Assembly: GCF_018398335.1 (NCBI RefSeq)
Contig: NZ_JAHBRX010000002.1
Coordinates: forward strand, 620,001 to 684,000
Direction of reading: 5' to 3'
From: Chelatococcus sp. HY11
Lineage (GTDB): Bacteria; Pseudomonadota; Alphaproteobacteria; Rhizobiales; Beijerinckiaceae
Length of the DNA stretch: 64,000 nt
The notes beneath the pieces are model-generated. The model was given only the letters and a program-made list of their open reading frames with translations. It was not told the DNA's origin and made no database searches. Positions 1 to 8,303 of the stretch are shown here, in pieces (the stretch's first letter is position 1; each line of letters starts with the position of its first letter). A program made the translations under genes and the position numbers.

Positions 1-95
1 GCGCCCTCACCCTCTCGCCGCAATATCAGCGCGGCCGTTATCGCCAGGCTGCAGCCAAGCGCGCCGAACTCGCCGCTTTGCTGGGGCTCACCTAG
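1..95 (+). CDS. C-terminal end of an unidentified protein (partial)
   Basis: An open frame enters from the left edge and ends at a TAG at 93-95, giving about 30 residues that end in ELAALLGLT. The composition is typical of GC-rich coding DNA, but the fragment is too short to name. Because an Fe3+/polyamine-type ATPase and permease follow in the same direction, it could be the end of their solute-binding protein; that is inference from position only. Confidence 0.4.
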   Translation, partial: ALTLSPQYQRGRYRQAAAKRAELAALLGLT

Positions 96-114
96 TCAGT
101 CATTGGAAACGCTG

Positions 115-147
115 CCGGTCACGCAGGTCGCAAACCTGCCCGACCGG
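115..147. terminator. Stem-loop after the partial gene
   Basis: CCGGTC (115-120) pairs with GACCGG (142-147), and GCAGGT (123-128) pairs with ACCTGC (134-139) around a 5-base loop, with a 2x2 internal loop. It sits just downstream of the stop at 95 and well upstream of the ATPase start at 265. No T-run follows, so it is either a weak terminator or a processing/attenuation element. Confidence 0.35.
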
Positions 148-264
148 CTTCGTGTCAGGGGCGCTTCGTGATCAGGGGAGAACGTTCAGTTCTCCCGCTG
201 ACTGATCGCGAGCGCCGGATAGCAAGGGGCGCGGAGCGCCGACAGCGCGCGCGTAGCGAATGCG

Positions 265-1377
265 ATGAACCAAACGAGCCGGCCACGCATCCGCGTGAGC
301 AATCTGGTGAAGCACTACGGCACTGGCCGCGGGGCGGTGCTGGCGCTGGACAATGTTTCGATCGAAGTGAATGCCGGCGAGAAGCTCGTGCTTCTTGGAC
401 CGAGCGGTTGTGGCAAGACGACCCTGCTGCGCTGCGTCGCCGGTCTGGAGACGCCCGACTCCGGGGAGATCGAGATCGACGGCAAGATCGTCTTCTCGTC
501 GGCCCACCGCATCTCTGTGGCGCCGGAACACCGCCCGATCAGCATGGTCTTTCAGTCCTATGCGCTGTGGCCGCATATGACGGTGTTCGACAATGTCGCC
601 TATCCGCTGGTGAACACGGGCGTCGCCAAGGCAGAGATCAGGACGCGCGTCGCGGCCGTGCTCGATATCGTAGGCTGCGGCCACCTCGCCGCCCGCTTTC
701 CCGGCCAGCTCTCGGGCGGACAACAGCAGCGCATCGCGCTGGCGCGCGCTGTCGCAGGCAACGAGGGCACCATTCTGTTCGACGAGCCGCTGTCGAACAT
801 CGACGCGAAGGTTCGCGAGCAGCTTCGCCTGGAACTCGTCGCCCTGCAGAAGCGCCTCGGCTTCAGCGCGCTTTATGTCACCCATGACCAGACCGAGGCC
901 CTGGCGCTCGCCCATCGCATCGTCGTCATGGAAGTCGGCCGCATCGCGCAGGTCGGTTTGCCGCGGGACATCTATGAAGCGCCCCATTCGCGTTATGTCG
1001 CGGCCTTTACCGGTGCCACCAACGCATTGGAGGGCAAGGTCAAGACTGTGACGGGAAACATGGTCGTCGTCGAGACGGCGCTCGGCCCGATCAGCGCCAC
1101 TACAGCCAACGCCTTTACGGTGGGTCAGGCGGTCGACCTTCTGATGAGGCCAGAGCGTCTTGTCTTCAACCCGCCAGCAAGCGCGAGCAACCGGTTCGCG
1201 ATGACGGTCGACAGCACCATGTATCTCGGCCTCTATCTTGAATATGCGCTGGCGGCCGGAGACCAGCACTTCGTGCTGCGTAGCACGCAATCCAGCGAAA
1301 TTGCCGACGGCGAGACCGTGGCGGTCGGCATTTCGCCGATGCATGTGGGCATCTTCCCGCGTGCACAGGTGGCTTAG
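265..1377 (+). CDS. ABC transporter ATP-binding protein, Fe3+/spermidine-putrescine type
   Basis: This is the cytoplasmic ATPase of an importer. The Walker A is GPSGCGKTT (residues 45-53), the Q-loop lies near residue 97, the signature LSGGQQQR is at 149-156 and the Walker B TILFDEP at 169-175. A TOBE-type C-terminal region (around MRPERLVF) follows, which is usual for the FbpC/PotA/PhnT subfamily. Its length of 370 residues is normal. The next gene encodes a fused double permease, the usual partner in this group. The substrate (ferric iron, polyamine, thiamine or a phosphonate) cannot be read from the sequence, and the binding protein is not in view. Confidence 0.9.
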   Translation: MNQTSRPRIRVSNLVKHYGTGRGAVLALDNVSIEVNAGEKLVLLGPSGCGKTTLLRCVAGLETPDSGEIEIDGKIVFSSAHRISVAPEHRPISMVFQSYALWPHMTVFDNVAYPLVNTGVAKAEIRTRVAAVLDIVGCGHLAARFPGQLSGGQQQRIALARAVAGNEGTILFDEPLSNIDAKVREQLRLELVALQKRLGFSALYVTHDQTEALALAHRIVVMEVGRIAQVGLPRDIYEAPHSRYVAAFTGATNALEGKVKTVTGNMVVVETALGPISATTANAFTVGQAVDLLMRPERLVFNPPASASNRFAMTVDSTMYLGLYLEYALAAGDQHFVLRSTQSSEIADGETVAVGISPMHVGIFPRAQVA

Positions 1378-1433
1378 GACAGAATGATGATCGTCACAGG
1401 CCCCAGGTTCGCTGCCCCCGAGCGCCGGAGCGC

Positions 1434-3176
1434 ATGATGCACGGACGCGCAACCCCTCCCGCTCGCGCCACGGACGCCGCCCCCGCAGGCCACAGCCTGG
1501 CCGGCCGCCTGATTTCGCTCCGCACGCTCGCCTTGCTCCTGGCCGCGTTGCTATGCGCCTTGATCATCTATCCCATCGGCACGATGATCCTGCGCGCTTT
1601 CTTTTCGCCAACCTCGGCCGGCGACGAAGGGATCCTCAAGGCGCTCGCGGACACGGGCTTCGTGCCGGTGCTCGTCAATACCCTCGTCGTCGTTGGGCTC
1701 AGCGGCACGCTCGCGCTCGTCGTGGGCGCGACCTTCGCCTGGCTGAATGAGCGAACGGACGCCTCCACGGGCTGGATCGGCGGCCTGCTGCCGCTGGTGC
1801 CGTTGCTTGTTCCACAGATCGCCGGCGTCGCCGGCTGGGTGATGCTACTGGCGCCGCAGGCCGGCATCGTCAACGGCCTGCTTCGCGACGGGCTCGCCTT
1901 CGTCGGCATGCCGATGCGGACCGGGCCGGTCAACATCTATTCCTTCGGCGGCTTCGTAGCGATCATGGCGCTCTACATGGTGCCCTACGTCTATCTGACG
2001 GTATCGGCGGCGCTGCAAAATCTCGATCCGCATCTCGAGGAAGCCTCGCGCCTCTGCCGTGCCGGCGCCTTCACCACCTTGCGACGGGTGACGCTGCCCG
2101 CCATTCGCCCGGCGTTGATGGCGTCCGTACTTCTTCTTATCATGATGGGGTTTGCGATCTTCTCCGTGCCGGTGGTGATCGGCTCGGGCGCGCATATCGA
2201 GTTGCTGTCCGTCAAGATCTACCGGCTCATCTACACCTACCCGCCACGTACCGACCTCGCGATATTGCTCGGACTGTTCCTCACCTTCGTGGTGCAGTCA
2301 GCCCTGTTGCTGCAGGCGTGGATCGCCAGCTTGAACCGCGCCGCCACGATCGGCGGCAAGGGCCTGCGGGCGGCAACGACCAAGCTTGGCCCGTGGCGGT
2401 TCGTGGCGCGCGCCGTCATGATCATCTATCTGCTGGCGGCGGCCGTGCTGCCGGTCGTCGGCCTCGCGATCGTGTCTCTGCAGCCCTTTTGGTCGGCGCG
2501 CATCAACTTCTCGGTGCTCGATCTGCAGAACTACGTGACCGTGCTCGTCGAGAACGATATCACCCGTCGCGCGCTGTTCAACAGCGTGGTGCTCGGCATC
2601 GTTGGCGGCACCATAGGCATGCTCATCGCGGCGGTTCTGGTCGTCACCGCCAAGTCCGAGCGACGCTGGTTCGGCCGTGCCGTTGACATCATCACCGCCA
2701 CGCCTGCCGGCATCCCGCATGTCGTCATCGGTGTCGGCTTCGTGCTCTGCTTCTCCAGCGGCTGGCTCAACCTGAGCGGCGGCTTCCTGATCCTCATCCT
2801 CGCCTATCTCGTCATGAACATGCCGCAGGCCATGCGCTCGGCGGCGGCCGCCGTCGATCAGGTCGGTCGCGAGCTCCTGGAGGCCTCACAGGTCTTCCGC
2901 GCCTCCCAGGGCCGCACCTTCCGCCGCATCCTGTTGCCCTTGATGCTGCCGAGCCTCGGTGCCGGCTGGGTCATTCTGTTCGTGCAGATGTCGGGCGAAC
3001 TGACCGCCTCCGCCCTTCTCGCCGGCACGACCAATCCCGTGGTCGGGCAAGTCATTCTCGACTTCTGGCAGAACGGATCCTTCCCGCAGATCGCAGCGCT
3101 CGCGATGACTATGACGCTGATCAACGCGATCGTCGTCGTCACAGCCTTGCGCCTTGCTCGCGGAAGAGCCCGCTAG
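1434..3176 (+). CDS. ABC transporter permease, fused two-domain (FbpB-like)
   Basis: A 580-residue integral membrane protein with many hydrophobic segments and two copies of the binding-protein-dependent permease domain. Each copy carries an EAA-type loop that docks on the ATPase: EEASRLCRAGAF...LP in the first half (near residue 205) and LLEASQVFRASQ...LP in the second (near residue 480). One polypeptide therefore supplies both halves of the channel, as in FbpB-type iron permeases. It starts 56 bases after the ATPase stop, and two adjacent ATGs (1434 and 1437) can serve as the start. It is probably co-transcribed with the ATPase and the small gene that follows. Confidence 0.9.
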   Translation: MMHGRATPPARATDAAPAGHSLAGRLISLRTLALLLAALLCALIIYPIGTMILRAFFSPTSAGDEGILKALADTGFVPVLVNTLVVVGLSGTLALVVGATFAWLNERTDASTGWIGGLLPLVPLLVPQIAGVAGWVMLLAPQAGIVNGLLRDGLAFVGMPMRTGPVNIYSFGGFVAIMALYMVPYVYLTVSAALQNLDPHLEEASRLCRAGAFTTLRRVTLPAIRPALMASVLLLIMMGFAIFSVPVVIGSGAHIELLSVKIYRLIYTYPPRTDLAILLGLFLTFVVQSALLLQAWIASLNRAATIGGKGLRAATTKLGPWRFVARAVMIIYLLAAAVLPVVGLAIVSLQPFWSARINFSVLDLQNYVTVLVENDITRRALFNSVVLGIVGGTIGMLIAAVLVVTAKSERRWFGRAVDIITATPAGIPHVVIGVGFVLCFSSGWLNLSGGFLILILAYLVMNMPQAMRSAAAAVDQVGRELLEASQVFRASQGRTFRRILLPLMLPSLGAGWVILFVQMSGELTASALLAGTTNPVVGQVILDFWQNGSFPQIAALAMTMTLINAIVVVTALRLARGRAR

Positions 3177-3197
3177 ATCAACAAAGGACCAACGCCA

Positions 3198-3527
3198 ATG
3201 GCCATCGATCTCGACCGTATCCCCTCGACCTATTTGCAGGATTATCATCCGGAAGTCGGCGACAGCTTCAAGGCGATGCGCCAGGCCATCGCGACGGGCC
3301 CTCTCGACTATGAGACCTGCGAGTACATCGTGATCGCGAGCTTCGCGCAGGCAGGTTTCGAGGAGCCGCTGAAAATCCATGTGACACGGATGCTCAACCG
3401 CGGCACCCCGATCGCGAACGTCAAGCACGCGGTGGAGGTCACGCTTGGGGCAACAACCCCGCTCTTCGCCGTGGTGCGCGCGCTGCGCTGGATCGACGAG
3501 GCCGTCGCCGAGAACGCCAAGGCGTAA
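3198..3527 (+). CDS. Small carboxymuconolactone decarboxylase/AhpD-like protein without CxxC
   Basis: A 109-residue protein with the all-helical CMD/AhpD pattern (a Y-x-T-C-E-Y-I helix, then a helix ending in KIHVTRML, then ANVKHAVEVTLG). In AhpD-type proteins the second helix carries CxxC-x3-H. Here the cysteine positions read F and P (FEEPLKIH) while the histidine remains, so peroxidase-type redox chemistry is unlikely. It begins 21 bases after the permease stop behind an AAAGGA ribosome-binding site, so it belongs to the same transcript. Its role with the transporter is unknown. Confidence 0.65.
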   Translation: MAIDLDRIPSTYLQDYHPEVGDSFKAMRQAIATGPLDYETCEYIVIASFAQAGFEEPLKIHVTRMLNRGTPIANVKHAVEVTLGATTPLFAVVRALRWIDEAVAENAKA

Positions 3528-3635
3528 GGGCAACGCCCGCCCATCAGATTGGCCTCTCCCGCACAGGTCTTGAGCCATATCTGACTAGGTCTTCGCCCTA
3601 TTCCCCGGTGGCGCGACTGCACGTTTCGACGGCTA

Positions 3636-4634
3636 TCACGCCGGGCGGATTGGACGGACGCGCGACTTGATCCAACGCCAGACCGGCGAGACGCAATAGC
3701 TCATTGCCGGAATAGCAATCGCCCCGATGACGAGACCGGCCAGACCCGCGCCTGCCGCCTGCACCAGCCATGAGACAAGGGTGCCGATGGACGGAAGCAT
3801 AAGCGAAGCCTCATCCCCGGCGTCGTGCAACAGATGGCTCAGCCACCCGTAGCCATAACCCTCGAAGCCGTGGAGAATGATGCCGCCGCCGACCCAGACC
3901 ATGGCCGCCGTGCCGACGATGCCCAGCGCCCTCAGGAAATGTGGCATGCCCTGAACAAGAGCCCGGCCGATCACGCGCGACACGATGCCAATGGGCGACT
4001 GGGACGACACCCGCGCGAGCATGAGGCCGATATCATCGGCCTTCACGATCAGCGCAACCGCCCCGTACACCGCCACCGTGATGGCCACGCCAACAACGGC
4101 CAGCACCAGTGCCTGGGTCATGAAACCCGCATCGGGAACAGAGCCCAGGGTGATGGTCATGATTTCGGCGGACAGGATGAAATCGGTCCGGATCGCGCCC
4201 GAGACCTTTTGATCCTCGAAGGACTGAGCGTCGATCCCGATCGGCTCCACGTCAGCCTCATGTGCGTGCGCAGCATGGGGCGAGATGAGCCCGTAGATCT
4301 TCTCAGCGCCTTCGTAGCAAAGATAAAGCCCTCCAAGCATAAGGAGGGGCATGATGACCTGAGGCGCCAGGAGGCTCAACGCCAGGGCGGCCGGCAATAG
4401 GAACAGAAGCTTGTTCTTCAAGGAGCCGAGTGCGATCCGACCGATGATAGGCAGTTCGCGCGCGGCGGAAAAACCTGTGACATAGCGCGGCGTGACCGCC
4501 GCGTCATCGATGACGACACCGGCAGCCTTGGCACCGGCCTTCGCCGCCTGGCTGGCCACATCGTCGAGCGATGCCGCCGCAACCTTGGCCAGCGCGGCAA
4601 TATCGTCGAGAAGAGCCAGCAAGCCGACACTCAT
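3636..4634 (-). CDS. DUF808 family membrane protein (YedI-like)
   Basis: A 332-residue protein starting MSVGLLALLDDIAALAK, which matches the start of the DUF808/YedI family. Several hydrophobic stretches follow, with an acidic histidine-containing linker between them (HAAHAHEADVEP). A GGAGGTTCTTC ribosome-binding region precedes the start at 4634. These are inner-membrane proteins of unknown function. It is convergent with the ABC operon on its left and divergent from the DCC protein on its right. Confidence 0.85.
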   Translation of the reverse strand: MSVGLLALLDDIAALAKVAAASLDDVASQAAKAGAKAAGVVIDDAAVTPRYVTGFSAARELPIIGRIALGSLKNKLLFLLPAALALSLLAPQVIMPLLMLGGLYLCYEGAEKIYGLISPHAAHAHEADVEPIGIDAQSFEDQKVSGAIRTDFILSAEIMTITLGSVPDAGFMTQALVLAVVGVAITVAVYGAVALIVKADDIGLMLARVSSQSPIGIVSRVIGRALVQGMPHFLRALGIVGTAAMVWVGGGIILHGFEGYGYGWLSHLLHDAGDEASLMLPSIGTLVSWLVQAAGAGLAGLVIGAIAIPAMSYCVSPVWRWIKSRVRPIRPA

Positions 4635-4866
4635 GAAGAACCTCCAAACTTCAGGTCGACGGAAAGGCCGTCAATCGGGAAAGTCGGCCGACGACCGTCG
4701 CCAGAACAAATCCAACTTAGCTGCAATTATCTGGTTCCAGCCAAGTTGGGTGAATTTGCTCGTTCGTTTTCAGCGGAGCAAGTCCACAGCGCCGCACCGG
4801 CGTTGGGCCCGAGCGCCGGATGGACTAGGCTTGTGCTTCACGGCAATGCACTGCAGAGGCAGGACG

Positions 4867-5346
4867 ATGACGGTCCACCACCCGACGATCGATGCGCAGC
4901 GCGGTGCGATTCCGGGCTGCGTGGAAGCGCCAGACGGCTTGATGGTGTTCGATGGCGTGTGCAACTTCTGCTCGGCGCAGGTGCAGTTACTGCTTCGCTT
5001 CGACACCAGCGGCGCCATCCGCTTCACAGCGATCCAATCGCCCTACGGGCAATATTTGAGCGCGCGCTTCGGTAGTGATCCGCTCGATCCGTCCACGTTT
5101 CTGTTTTTCGATAAGGGACGCGCCCTGGAAAAGAGCGACGCGGCGATCGCAATCATCAGGCGCCTCCCCCGCCCCTGGCGATGGCTTCGAGCACTGCGCG
5201 TCATACCGCGTCCTCTACGCGATGCCATCTATCGCTGGATCGCTCGCAATCGCTATCGCCTGTTGGGGCGGCGTGAAACCTGTCTTGTCCCGCCGGCGCA
5301 TGTGCGGGCGCGCTTCATCGACCAAATTCCGCCCGAGACCTCATAA
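4867..5346 (+). CDS. DCC-family (DUF393) thiol-disulfide oxidoreductase-like protein
   Basis: The product has 159 residues. It carries the hallmark DGVCNFC near residue 30, a putative redox motif that gives the DCC family its name, followed by RFTAIQSPYGQ and the PRPLRDAIYRWIARNRYR segment usual for the family. I chose ATG at 4867 because family members begin shortly before the DCC motif; an in-frame extension upstream to 4492 overlaps the divergent DUF808 gene and is not plausible. The physiological substrate of this family is not known. Confidence 0.8.
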   Translation: MTVHHPTIDAQRGAIPGCVEAPDGLMVFDGVCNFCSAQVQLLLRFDTSGAIRFTAIQSPYGQYLSARFGSDPLDPSTFLFFDKGRALEKSDAAIAIIRRLPRPWRWLRALRVIPRPLRDAIYRWIARNRYRLLGRRETCLVPPAHVRARFIDQIPPETS

Positions 5347-5669
5347 GCCGCCAGAGCACCCAGCTTCGAATCACCCTCCCGTGAACGGAGCGCTGGCCGG
5401 AGCCGCCTCATGCCGCCGCTCCCGGCATCCGATCGTCGCCGGACCGAGCTTCAGCCAGCGGCTTGCGTCACCGCGTGCCCGATCGACTGGAAGGCGGAAG
5501 CCAAGGTCGCTACGCCACGATCAAGGCCGGCGCATCTGGCCTCTTGCCTCACACGGATGGCACATTTGCCCATTCCATCGGCCTATTTTCAGACCTAGTA
5601 AGAGAGTGGCCCATGTTCTCGGCAATCAGCGCCTTGCGTTCGCAATAATGAGGTCACGGGGGAGACGGG
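5347..5669. other. Intergenic stretch, no gene recognised
   Basis: About 320 bases separate the DCC protein from the GMC oxidoreductase. Short open frames exist on the plus strand, but none has a recognisable domain or a convincing start. The promoter of the GMC gene should lie in the last 100 bases; I see no clear -35/-10 pair or operator. Confidence 0.4.
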
Positions 5670-7280
5670 ATGATCGACGCGGGAACATTTGACTATGTGG
5701 TTGTCGGGGCCGGCACAGCCGGCTGCCTCATGGCCAACAGGCTGTCGGCCGATCCCGGACGCAGCGTTTGTCTTCTGGAGGCGGGCGGGCGCGACAACTG
5801 GATCTGGTTTCACGTGCCCGTCGGATATCTCTACGCCATCGGCAATCCCCGCGCCGACTGGATGTTCACGACAGAGGCCGAGACTGGGCTGAACGACCGT
5901 GTCCTCAACTATCCCCGCGGCAAGGTGATTGGCGGCTGTTCGGCCATCAATGCCATGATCTACATGCGCGGCCAGCGGCAGGACTACGACCGGTGGCGCG
6001 ACCTCGGCCTCAAGGGCTGGGGCTGGGAGGATGTCCGTCCACTCTTCCGCCGCCATCTCGATCACTTCCTCGGCGCGGGCGAGCACCATGGGGTGGATGG
6101 AGAGTGGCGCGTCGAGGCGCCACGGGTGCGCTGGGATCTGCTTGATGCCTTTATGGAGGCCGCGGTCGAGGCTGGCATTCCGCGCACCAACGACTTCAAT
6201 ACCGGCAGCAACGAAGGTGTCGCGTATTTTCACGTCAACCAGAAGCAGGGTCGTCGCTGGTCCGCCGCGCGGGGCTTCCTGAAACCCGTGTTGAAGCGTC
6301 CCGGGCTTAAGCTCGAGACGCAGGCGCATGTTGCGCAACTCGTCGTGGAGGATGGGCGGGTAACGGGTGTCGACTTCATCCAGGGTGGCGAGCGCAAGCG
6401 TGTGCACGCCCGCGCCGAAGTCATTCTGTGCGCCGGCGCGGTAGGTTCGCCCCAGATCCTGCAGCTATCCGGGATTGGTGACGCCGAACGCCTCAGTGCT
6501 CTCGGTATTTCCGTGACACGCAACGTGCCGGGCGTTGGGGAAAATCTGCAGGATCATCTCCAGCTCCGGCCGATCTATCGCGTCAAAGGCATCCGCACGC
6601 TAAACGAGGACTATGGCTCTCTGCTTCGCAAGGGAACGATGGCCCTCGAATACGCCCTGTTCCGGCGCGGCGCACTGACGATGGCGCCGTCTCAGCTCGG
6701 CGCCTTCACGCGATCTTCGCCCGACCAGGCAACGCCCAACATTCAGTTTCACGTCCAGCCCCTGTCACTCGACAAGTTCGGCGAGATGCCCCATGCTTTC
6801 CCGGCATTCACCGCGAGTGTCTGCAACTTGCGCCCGACGAGCCGGGGCAGTGTGCGGCTCGCCTCCCCGGACCCTTGGGTCCAGCCGGCGATCCGCCTGA
6901 ATTCCCTGACGACCAAGGAGGACGAACGCGTCGCCATCGACTCGCTCAAGGTCGTCCGTCACATCGTGTCGATGCCTGCCTTGCAGCGATACCATCCCGA
7001 GGAGTATCGGCCCGGCCCCGCAGCCGCGACGGACGACGCCCTGCTTGACGCCGCCCGGCAGATCGGCACCACCATTTTCCACCCGGTGGGCACCGCCAAG
7101 ATGGGGGCGGATGACGATCCGATGGCGGTCGTGGACGACAGGCTGCGTGTTCGCGGTTTGTCTGGGCTGCGCGTGGCGGACGCCTCGGTCATGCCGTTCA
7201 TCACGAGCGGCAACACGAATTCACCCACCTTGATGATCGCCGAGAAGGCGGCGACCATGATCCGCGAAGATGATCGATGA
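5670..7280 (+). CDS. GMC family FAD-dependent oxidoreductase (choline/alcohol dehydrogenase-like)
   Basis: The 536-residue protein starts with the FAD-binding VVGAGTAGC (residues 11-19) and has the GMC signature around YPRGKVIGGCSAINAM. The catalytic pair near the C-terminus is H471 in HPVGTAKM and N515 in GNTNSPT. Members oxidise alcohols, using FAD and often passing electrons to quinones. Its length is standard. The gene ends about 70 bases before a convergent alpha/beta hydrolase and lies at the left border of the catabolic region, so it may oxidise an alcohol intermediate there. The exact substrate cannot be deduced. Confidence 0.9.
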   Translation: MIDAGTFDYVVVGAGTAGCLMANRLSADPGRSVCLLEAGGRDNWIWFHVPVGYLYAIGNPRADWMFTTEAETGLNDRVLNYPRGKVIGGCSAINAMIYMRGQRQDYDRWRDLGLKGWGWEDVRPLFRRHLDHFLGAGEHHGVDGEWRVEAPRVRWDLLDAFMEAAVEAGIPRTNDFNTGSNEGVAYFHVNQKQGRRWSAARGFLKPVLKRPGLKLETQAHVAQLVVEDGRVTGVDFIQGGERKRVHARAEVILCAGAVGSPQILQLSGIGDAERLSALGISVTRNVPGVGENLQDHLQLRPIYRVKGIRTLNEDYGSLLRKGTMALEYALFRRGALTMAPSQLGAFTRSSPDQATPNIQFHVQPLSLDKFGEMPHAFPAFTASVCNLRPTSRGSVRLASPDPWVQPAIRLNSLTTKEDERVAIDSLKVVRHIVSMPALQRYHPEEYRPGPAAATDDALLDAARQIGTTIFHPVGTAKMGADDDPMAVVDDRLRVRGLSGLRVADASVMPFITSGNTNSPTLMIAEKAATMIREDDR

Positions 7281-7349
7281 CGGCGCGCGTGCCAGATCGA
7301 TGCTTCACCAAGGTCTCGATTGACGGAGCCCACGGCTGCGGGACGCCGC

Positions 7350-8234
7350 CTAGGACGCGAGAAACGTCATCAATTCGCGGAGTGTATCTTCCGGCGCTTC
7401 TTCCTGCGGAGAGTGGCCGCAATCGATGGCGCGGCCCCGGACGTCATCCGCCTTCTCGCGCCACGTGTCCAGAACATCATAGAGCTGCCCGACCGTACCC
7501 TGGGCGCCCCAGAGCGCGAGAAGCGGCGCCCGAATACGCCGATCCCCGTCAGCCCGATCGTGATCGAGATCGATCGTGGCGGCGGCCCGGTAGTCCTCGC
7601 AAATGGCATGGCGGGTCGCGGGATCCTGGTAGCAACGCAGATACTCGGCGATGAGCGCCTCGCTCGTCGCGCCCGGAACCTTGATCTGCCCCTCAATGTG
7701 CCGCCGCAGAAAGAATGCGGGGTCAGCCTCGATCATGCGCTCTGGCAGCGGAGCGGGCTGGATCAGGAAAAACCACCAGAAATAGCGTGTCGCGAACTCC
7801 TGGTTCGTGCGCTCGTACATGGTCAAAGTCGGCGCGATGTCGAAGACTGCGATCCGTTGGACGGCCTCCGGCCAGTCGAGCGCCATCCGGTGGGCCACGC
7901 GCCCGCCACGATCGTGGCCGACGAGATCGAATCGCGGGAAGCCTAAGGCACGCATCACCTCGATCTGATCAGCGGCCATCTCGCGCTTGCTGTAGTTGAC
8001 GTGGCGCGGCCCGCCTTCCGGCTTGCTGCTATCGCCATAGCCGCGCAGGTCCGGCAACACCACCGTGAAGTGCTCCGCAAGGTGAGGCGCGATCTTGTGC
8101 CAGGTCAGGTGCGTCTGAGGATGACCATGCAGCATCAGCAAGGGCGGCCCGCTACCGCCTGTCGCCAAGTGGATGCGCGCGCCCGTCGTCTCGATCTCTT
8201 GCGTCGCGAAACCAGGCAGGAATTCGCTCGTCAT
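7350..8234 (-). CDS. Alpha/beta hydrolase of the haloacetate dehalogenase family
   Basis: The 294-residue protein has the oxyanion HGHPQT, DLRGYGDSSKP, nucleophile motif GHDRGGR (D108), a second acid at D132 and a catalytic histidine in DCGHSPQEEAPE. An aspartate nucleophile with the following arginines (R109, R112) is characteristic of fluoroacetate/haloacetate dehalogenases and separates them from serine esterases. From memory of the fluoroacetate dehalogenase structure, the halide pocket is His-Trp plus a Tyr. Here the His position is a Trp (WW at 153-154), while CEDYR with the Tyr is kept. ATG at 8234 is preferred over 8267 because a GGAGGAGAG site lies just upstream. A related epoxide or ester hydrolase function is possible. 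Confidence 0.85.
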   Translation of the reverse strand: MTSEFLPGFATQEIETTGARIHLATGGSGPPLLMLHGHPQTHLTWHKIAPHLAEHFTVVLPDLRGYGDSSKPEGGPRHVNYSKREMAADQIEVMRALGFPRFDLVGHDRGGRVAHRMALDWPEAVQRIAVFDIAPTLTMYERTNQEFATRYFWWFFLIQPAPLPERMIEADPAFFLRRHIEGQIKVPGATSEALIAEYLRCYQDPATRHAICEDYRAAATIDLDHDRADGDRRIRAPLLALWGAQGTVGQLYDVLDTWREKADDVRGRAIDCGHSPQEEAPEDTLRELMTFLAS

Positions 8235-8303
8235 TATGGCTCTCCTCCCCCCGCTCAAGCGAGCCACGGGCGTCTCGGCCAGAGCGCTCCATATTCAGTC
8301 CGC

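Noticed and set aside
115-147. Stem-loop considered as part of a tRNA
   Set aside because: There is no acceptor stem, anticodon arm or T-loop around it; it is listed as a hairpin only.
168-887. A 239-codon plus-strand frame and a 426-codon minus-strand frame over the first ATPase gene
   Set aside because: Both are arginine-rich shadow translations of the ATPase with no domains.
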